The notes beneath the pieces are model-generated. The model worked only from the letters and a program-made list of their open reading frames with translations, was not told where the DNA came from and did no database searches. A stretch of 64,000 nucleotides of DNA from contig NC_041809.1 in the NCBI RefSeq assembly GCF_900964775.1, positions 34,432,172-34,496,171 on the forward strand. Reading direction: 5' to 3'. The number at the start of each line of letters is the position of its first letter. Position 1 is the first letter of the stretch. Source of the DNA: Scleropages formosus (lineage: Eukaryota; Chordata; Actinopteri; Osteoglossiformes; Osteoglossidae). Positions 56,980 to 64,000 of this stretch are shown in pieces. The position numbers were made by a program, and so were the translations under genes.

Positions 56980-57900
56980 ACTTTAAATAAGACTGATACG
57001 AGCAAATCCCCACTGCCCCGTAGTCTACAGTGTCGCTCCTCGCACGAAACACACGTGTTTCCCTTCGCGGTTCCACGTCGCGCGCACCAACATGGCCCCG
57101 GATGCAGTACCGCGGTCGGCCGCGCGGGGCGCACCACCATCCCGCGTTCAGGCGGCTCGCGGGAGCTCCTCTGCTTTCCGGGACAAACTCGTCAGCGGCC
57201 GCTTGACCTCCGCGAAGCAACGGTTTCCTCTTCTTTTCACTTTTCTCCTGTAGTGTCCATAAAAGAGAGGGCGGGCTGCGGAGCGCGCACACGGCGACCC
57301 CCGTTCACCGCGAGCTAAAGAAGTTATTAAAAAAGGTAGAGAGCGAGGAGGAGCGAGCGCTAAGCGTGGCCGGACCTCGGTCGGGTGGGTAAAAAAAAAA
57401 AAAGAAAAAATAGAAAAAGGCTCTGAAGCGGATCGACTTCCCTCGTAGTTCTCTGGAGAAAAGTGACTTAGCTAAGCTGCGGCTAGTAGCTAACTACTAA
57501 CTAACCTACCCGAACCTCGCAGAAACCGAGCGAGTCGAGACGAGTGTCCCTCGGCTGCCGCTTCCCAGCGCTTTCAGTCACCCCCCAGCCCCCGTCCCCA
57601 CTCTGGCGAGCTCTTCAACGTAGTTCAGCCCCAGTTTGAACGTATTCCCTTTGTTGTTTCGCTCCAGCGCGAGCCGCTGCTGGAGCGAGCAGCTTGCTCT
57701 GCTCGGGTTAGCGCGCGCCGCTGCGCCACTTCACCCCGCGCGAAGCAGGCAGCGTGTTCTCAAGTTTGTTTTTTTTTTCTTCCCTATTCCGATATTCGCG
57801 AGGCTTCTTAAAAGTAGCTAACCGTAACGCCGGCGGGTTTACGTGCGGAAGGGTGACGACTGGAGGTAGCTGACAGTTGGCGAGGGGGGCCGGGGGGGCG
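56980..57900 (+). promoter_or_regulatory. CpG island, promoter region of the CtBP gene
   Basis: About 900 bp of CpG-dense DNA (for example 57070-57145 and 57260-57310), beginning just after a SINE. Noncoding first exon(s) of the downstream CtBP gene probably start here. Candidate donors occur near 57335 and 57385 but none is decisive. Confidence 0.55.
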
Positions 57901-58257
57901 GTTGTTGTTGGGATCATCATGATTGGGAAGCCGGAAGGAGGGCTCGTGGCCCCCCGCCGCCGGTGCCCACACACAGTGTGCCGTGTGGGGAGGGCCCGAG
58001 CAGGGACTCCACTGTTTCCCGCTGCGCTACACCGTCCTTCTTGTTCTTCAACTGATTGACTAATGACTTCCTGTTTACTTCCTGTTGTTTGTGTGCACGG
58101 TGATCCCAAGGAAGGCTGCACATCCCTGTTTCCCTGTCTCTGCAGGTTGGTTCTAGTTGGTCTGTGGTCCTGGGGAGCTGCAGCGGTGCCCATTATCTAG
58201 TGGTCAGTGCTGTGGTGGGTGCCTGGCTGTGCGGGACAGTGCGAAGACCACCGGTGT

Positions 58258-58315
58258 ATGGCTCTTATGGATAAACACAAAGTGAAGCGACAGAGACTTG
58301 ACCGCATCTGCGAAG
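58258..58315 (+). CDS. C-terminal-binding protein (CtBP) gene, first coding exon only
   Basis: The exon encodes MALMDKHKVKRQRLDRICE plus the first base of the next codon, ending GCGAAG before GTCAGT. The acceptor TCTCTGCAG precedes 58146, so the exon is about 58146-58315 with a 112-nt leader. Human CTBP2 starts almost identically, with one substitution (V4 to M). This basic segment, with lysines at 6, 8 and 10, is known in CtBP2 as an acetylated nuclear-retention signal. CtBPs are NAD(H)-binding transcriptional corepressors that bind PxDLS motifs. The dehydrogenase-like domain must lie beyond the window; no further CtBP exon was found in the 5.7 kb that remain. Which fish paralogue this is cannot be settled from 19 residues. 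Confidence 0.85.
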
Positions 58316-59689
58316 GTCAGTTGCTCGCACTCGGAGAACGAGCTTATGTAATGTCTTACATAAATGACACTGTTATTAAAAAAAAAAAAAAAAGGAGAGA
58401 AACAATCACATCACAGGAGAACCATCAAGTCAGTCCTTGTTGTTGGGGGGTCACATTTAATGTTTGCAGAGTCCCTTAAAGTTCTTGCAGGAGAGGTGGT
58501 GTTTTTTCAAAGGTGGAGACAATGTATACTATTCATCGGTAACTTAAAAATGCAAAGGCAACTGCTAGTTGTCTTTGAATTTAAGATTAAAAATCCATTC
58601 AGGTAGCTGACATACTTTTGCTGGCATCTGGAAAAACTAAAAACTCAAAGTCCTTTAATACCTGTACAGTTACTGCATTCCCACTTGCATACCTGAAATG
58701 AAAAATGTAGTAGTACAACGTGATACTGAAGTTTTGAAATAATCATATGTGTGCGCTTAAATTCAGAGTTCAGTGGAAAACCAGTTATAAAGTAGTTTTA
58801 CCCAGGGACATTACAAGTGCAGTCAAATTAACTTGGTAAAATATTAAAATGGTGAGAGAATATTCACTGGTGAGTATATGATTCAACCACCTATATCCAT
58901 ATAGGTGCAGGAGTGAAGTGGAGGTGCTTTAACCTTTTCATTTCAATGTCATTATTAGCCAGTTGCTTAGAAAAGTATAATGGTTTAAGTCATTTTTTGT
59001 CTTTAGTGGTGCTGTTAGGGGAGGTTTAATTTGTTTTACAGCTAAAATGCTCTGGTGCTAACCATCGTGGTACTGTTTCTTCAGTAAAGTAGTCTCGTCC
59101 ACTTGCTCAGCAACTTGTGAGCAAGATAAACTGGCTATACAACACAAAGCCTAACCCTCTGTCAAGATTAAAAAGCTATATAGGGAACTGTTGAAGTCAT
59201 GGTAGATCGAATTTAATTCATAGCTATTCCAATGACTCCCATGATTTTTATGGTTAAAAAAAATACACACTGCCTCTAAGTTATTTGTTTAATGAATGTC
59301 ACATATATGGGTAAATTGATTTGTTAGTTTGTTTACGATGCATTCCTAGACTGCATCATACCACTAGAGTAGAGTATTTACTCTCCTGAATATGTGCTGT
59401 GTTCAAGGGTACTCCAGCTGGAAGAGGGATACAAATTGGGTACCCCTAGACAGCCCTAACCACTACACTACACTTTGCCCCTGATTTCAAGTAACTGTTA
59501 AGCACATGTCATTGTGTAATTGAGGCAGCAATGATCATCAGTACCATTGTCAGTGTTACATAATGTTGTTGCTCTTTAAATGATATTCTCTTCCTATTGG
59601 AAGAAGGCAGATTTAGTATAGTTTAGTAAGTTGATCGTGCCGGACTCTGTTCTGTCTGATGGTAGCAATTGAGGCCAATACAAATCGAT
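58316..59689 (+). other. CtBP intron 5' part
   Basis: AT-rich intron with poly-A at about 58378-58393. One reversed family B SINE fragment lies at about 59380-59482 (GTTCAAGGGTACTCCAGCTG). No further exon was recognised. Confidence 0.5.
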
Positions 59690-60720
59690 GGAATTGTGAG
59701 AAAATTCCAGGGGCTCACAAACTTTATCTGAATTTTGTATGAATGGCTTCTAAATGTGATCTGATCTTCATCAAAGTAGTAATAAATACATGATTTAACA
59801 AACAACCAGCGTTTTATGTTGCCGTATTGTCATTGAACAAATGGTTGAAACACTCAAGGTCATTGTTGGAGAAAGAATGTGTACCCTTATATTTTGTAAA
59901 TAAGGGAACCTTCTTAATTGGCAGTAACCTCACTCAAGAGCTTTCTGTAGCTGCTGATCAGACCTGTACAGTGATTAGGAGGAATTTTGTCCCATTCCTT
60001 TAATCATAACTGTTTGACTTAATTCAAAGTTTTGCCAGGCCTAGTTCAGATCACATTTTATTTCAATGGGGTTGAGGTCAGGATTCTGACTTGGCCGTTT
60101 TAAAATATGGAATCTGTTCTGTTTGAGTCATTCTGAATTATTCCTGTGTTTTGGATCCTTGTCTCATGAGCCAGCTTCTTCTGAGTTTTGGATCAGAGAC
60201 GCACTAATGCTTTTCCGAAAAATTTCCTGACAACTTAGAATTCATTGCTCTCTCTATGATGGCGAGCTGCTCAGACCCTGAAGCAGCAAAGCAGCCCCAC
60301 AACAATACACTCCGTCCACCATGCTTCACAGTTAGGATGAGGAATTAGTGTTGTTAATCAGTGTTTTGTTTTCTCTGTTTACTCTGTCTACATTTACCAA
60401 AATGTTCAAGTTGTCATTTGTTTACAGAGCAATTTGCTAGTATTGCTGTGGGACGTCCAGGTGGTCTTTGGCAAACTTGAGAGGGATGTCAGTTGCTTGT
60501 TTTTGAGTCCTGAGCGTTCCCTTGTTCTGATTTTTGTAGGGTGCCCACTTCTACAGAAAATAGCAAAGGTGCTGAATTTCTTATTTTAGTAAAACGACCT
60601 GATGGAAGCCAGTGAAAGTCTTCAGAAATACTTTAGTAACCCTTTTCTTCTTATGAGCATCAAGAAGTGTTGTTCTGAGGTGCTCTGAAATCTTTTTTGA
60701 TTAGGACATGTTGCATTTCA
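59690..60720 (-). mobile_element. decayed Tc1-like DNA transposon in CtBP intron
   Basis: Reverse-complement transposase sequence is recognisable as typical fish Tc1 phrases: GTAGCTGCTGATCAGACCTG, AGGAGGAATTTTGTCCCATT, TTCAATGGGGTTGAGGTCAG, GAAGCAGCAAAGCAGCCCCA and CACCATGCTTCACAGTTAGG. GGGGCTCACAAACTTTATCT near 59711 resembles the terminal repeat region. No long frame survives, the middle appears shortened, and the right border is unclear. Confidence 0.75.
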
Positions 60721-61097
60721 ACTGAATTCTGTTTTGAAGAGCAGGTAACCAAAACCATTATTTTTTTAATGTGTATTACTGCAGGGCAGGTCAACCTCAC
60801 ATCTGAATTTGTTAAAGGACTCTACAATGATATAGATTATCTCAATTGTACAACTGAGTGGATTGTCCTGAACTGCTTCATCTGAACATGAGATAGTTTG
60901 AATTGGATTTTGATGTAGCTATGGTGTGTATTACACTAGATACCATGTGCTTTTTTTTTTAATTGCTGAGCAGCTTTTTTTTTTTTTGGTCCCTAATGAA
61001 GTGTAAATGTATACTGGAACATGGTATTTCCTGTCCTACATTCCATGGACCAAGTGAATTTCCATTAATTGGATGTCAGTTAAGCAGAAATGGAATG

Positions 61098-61285
61098 TGT
61101 TTACTTTTATTCATTTAGCAGACACTTTTCTCTAAAGCGACATACATCTTGGCGAAAGTATAATTTACATTAAGAAAAAAGAGACATAGCTGCAGACATG
61201 ATTCTTAAGTAAACCTAGTTTCTTACTTTCCACTTGATGCATCAATGTTCATCGCTGGAGTAGGTGCATTAAACGTGGGATAGAT
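61098..61285 (-). mobile_element. 3' end of the L2-like LINE, short copy
   Basis: TTCATTTAGCAGACACTTTT, GACATAGCTGCAGACATGAT and AAGTAAACCTAGTTTCTTAC align with 47950-48110 of the longer L2-like copy. Only about the last 190 bp are present. Confidence 0.75.
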
Positions 61286-64000
61286 GTATTTGAAACTTTT
61301 GAAGAGTCAAATTTTGAAGATAAAAAGTTGCCTGGCTTTCAGCTGCTGACTGTGTCACACTGGTGTAAATGAATGTTTGCAAACCTAAGAACTTGCAAGA
61401 ACCCTCCTTTTGACTAATTTGTGTTTTGAGGAAGCAAGTATTTGTCAGCATCTATTCAGATCTAATATTTATGGAATGCAGTAGCATTATGAAGAATATA
61501 GTGTGTCACGTTTTGATAAAAAGAACCCTTATGTTAGTTGAAGTTGCTCGTAACTGAATCAAATTCCGTGTTATTACTTGTAAAGTTAATGAACTTGATA
61601 AGTTAACCTCTACCAGGATATTCAAGCTTGGCAGAAAAGAATTTACTTTGCGCAGAAGTCCAGTGCATTGGTCCTGATATTGATGGCAGCTGTAAACTAA
61701 CCATGGTTTTTCTTGGCCATGTTAATTTGTAGATATTGTGGTTGCACTACGGTGACACAATTTTCAAATTGCCTAAGGGATTTTTGACTCCAGGGAAAGT
61801 CAGATTACCCCTTTAGAGATACTGTAGTATTCTACTTGTGATCTGTGGCAGAAGGTTAAAAAATGCAGCTTCTCAGTGTGAAAAATATTTTGGCTTCTAT
61901 TTTCTGAAGGTGTACTATGAAAATGTAAAAAGTTTCATTTTAAAATTATGTATTTCTGTAGTTTACTCTTTTGTCCAAGGCAACTTCTATCATTTGTTTT
62001 ACTGAAGGAGGTTCAGATATATAGTACAGGTACATAATGTTTTGTAATAGCCTACCATTAATAATACTTGGAAATGTTTTAGCATGACACATACTTTAAT
62101 TGCTGTTTATCTTCAGCTCCACAAAAAAGTATTTCATTGGTTCCCTTAATGGGTAAACATGGTTTTAGTAGTTTTGGGAATGTTACCCTATTTATACATT
62201 TTTATTTTAAATCCAGAATGTTACTGTAGCGCAGTATATTTTCCCCCACATTGCACGTTGAATGAACATATTTCCACTTTGTCTAGTGTGTGGTACTTTT
62301 TTGGTTTGTTTGCCTTGAAACTGAAGGCTTTATTTAATGCATGCTTTATCTCATGCGTCTAGCTGTCATATCAATGTTTTTGTTTCTTTGATTTAATTAC
62401 AATTATGACGAGATTTAAATAACAGTAATATTCAAATGAATTATGGTTAACTTTTTGGAATTGGCTTGTTTGTGAATTGTACCAGTGTAAATAAATATAT
62501 ATCTCTATATATATATATATAGTAAGAGATAGATGAGGAATAATTTTCCTATAATAAGGAATTTGCATCTTTTTCAATGTACAAAGAAAGATGTCTATAA
62601 AATACAGGCAAGGTTTTACACAGATAGTGTTAATTGAAGTGGATTGAATGTAGGCAGTTGCAGCGTATCCTCTTTAAAAAACAACAGGGAAATCACATCC
62701 AGCGTACGGCACCAACCCCAGTTCCTTATGCTAACAAGGTTAGTGTTGGTTGGCTGAGGATGAATAGGCTTTGTATCTGATTGGAGCAGCCGGGTGGGGG
62801 AGGGTATGTGCAGTAGCTGAGGCTGTTCCAGGCAGGGGCACTTTTGACTCTCACTGTAAGTGGACGGGGAGAAGACACCAGACTGCAACATGCAAGGTTA
62901 GAAAACCGAAAGCCCTTTGTCTTTTGTCTCCGTAACAGAAGGTTTAAGGCATTGGGGAGGAAGTGGGACGCATCCACCACACCATTTTTTTTCTTCCCGT
63001 TTCCGGGTCCATTTTCTCGGTGTCCTTGGAGCTGCTCAAGGAATTGTGCGTGTGTGTTGGATAAACTGGTGCTGCAGCAATATATAGCCCCCCTTCCCAG
63101 ACCCCTCTAGGGTGCATGCTTACGCCAGCAGCAGGCAAAGGAGGAGAATAAATGACTACCGAATGAATGGCATTGTTTGCATGGCTGCACACACGCGTTC
63201 GACATGCCTCGCACAAACGGTCCAGCAGGCATCTCGGAGCACATGAAGTGTGCCCTACAAACCCTGCTTTGCTGCATGCCTCTGCCTTTGTCCATTTGTT
63301 TCCTTACCCTACCTCTTAGAACATAATAAAATTTGTAGTTACACTGTGAATTTTGCGTTATGTTTATTATTGGTTTTTTTGGGAAGAACTGCAGGTAGTG
63401 GAAGCGAATTCACCATTATCCCATTCACAGTGAACCTGATTAATCTCCATCACTGTTCATAGCTGATATCTTGAATTATACAAAGATTCAGCATGTTTTG
63501 TGATCTCTGCTGTCTCCGGGCAATGTGCAATGTTTTGCTCCCCATGTGAAAGTCCTGCTTTTGTCACTATGGCATTACTTCATCCATTTGTTAGCCACCC
63601 AGCGCTACATTGTTACTTATTTCCTTAATCACAGAGACATCTAGTTAAACAGTTTAATATAAGAAGTCACTACTTGCTGGAGGAGCACACATTAAATTTG
63701 GATTTTTAAGTGTTAACTTATGTTTTAGCTGCTTGCAGTAAGATGTTACATGTTGGGTACTTGAGTATATTTTTTCACAGCCTTCGAGGGTAATTTCTGT
63801 AATTCTGGCACAGCATATTTTTGCATTATGGATGTGGAATTGTGTGCATCACACCCAGTAGATTATGATTCCCTGAAATGGCTTTTTTAACTTAATATTG
63901 TTCTATGTCGTATGATCAATTGATATGCTAGCAGTTTGGCGACAGCCATTTCTACATTGTTTAAAGTAATCTTAATAGCATCACAAGTGGTATATAAGTA
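61286..64000 (+). other. CtBP intron, remainder of window
   Basis: Mostly AT-rich DNA with a (TA)n-like tract at about 62495-62520 and a CpG-poor but GC-richer patch at 62690-63300. No CtBP dehydrogenase exon, RNA gene or clear repeat was recognised. Confidence 0.45.

Noticed and set aside
62844-63110. Second CtBP exon or RIBEYE-like alternative first exon in the intron
   Set aside because: The translation has no GVRPPIMNG or dehydrogenase motif and no RIBEYE-like low-complexity pattern.
1-64000. CRISPR arrays, prokaryotic operons, retrovirus/LTR or Polinton copies
   Set aside because: No regularly spaced repeats, no gag-pol or capsid-like frames and no long terminal repeats were seen; all repeats fit SINE, LINE, DNA transposon or simple-repeat classes.

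Overview
This is a vertebrate nuclear window from a ray-finned fish. Intron-rich genes of known vertebrate families sit among many tRNA-derived SINEs, several LINE remnants, Tc1/mariner-type DNA transposons and CA/GT microsatellites. The SINE types resemble those I associate with early-branching teleosts such as bony-tongues, but that species guess is from memory and weak. I see no prokaryotic, phage, CRISPR, retroviral, LTR or Polinton feature.

Left part (1-26 kb, minus strand): foxi1, a forkhead factor of two coding exons (6726-5002), is followed by lcp2, the SLP-76 adaptor. lcp2 could be traced through 21 phase-consistent coding exons (25177-10206; 540 codons), including micro-exons of 13 and 17 nt. 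FOXI1 and LCP2 are also neighbours in human 5q35. The lcp2 introns hold three TA-flanked DNA elements lying side by side (12408-13992), a Tigger/pogo deletion derivative, a Rex1-like LINE tail and many SINEs.

Middle (26-34 kb): a repeat-rich intergenic stretch. It holds a near-complete RTE/Rex3-like LINE (about 26620-29808) with a 708-codon open reverse transcriptase frame, an older BovB/RTE-like remnant, a Rex1-like LINE 3' end and SINE clusters.

Right part (34.8-64 kb): zmat2 (minus, spliceosomal U1-like zinc-finger protein, six exons) stands head to head with slbp2 (plus, histone stem-loop binding protein 2, six exons). Then come fam53c (plus, four coding exons, CpG-rich upstream leader) and the first coding exon of a C-terminal-binding protein (CtBP) gene whose remaining exons lie beyond the window. 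A 5'-truncated L2-like LINE nested inside a SINE and a decayed Tc1 element lie in fam53c introns. A second decayed Tc1 element lies in the CtBP intron.

Biologically this is a conserved gene neighbourhood, not an operon. The order slbp2 - fam53 - CtBP mirrors human 4p16.3 (SLBP, FAM53A, CTBP1), while foxi1, lcp2, zmat2 and fam53c match human 5q31-q35. The window therefore looks like the chromosome-5 member of an ancient four-fold paralogon that still carries SLBP and CtBP copies absent from the human 5q block. All coordinates and frames were read by eye. Gene names rest on recalled family sequences, not on a search.
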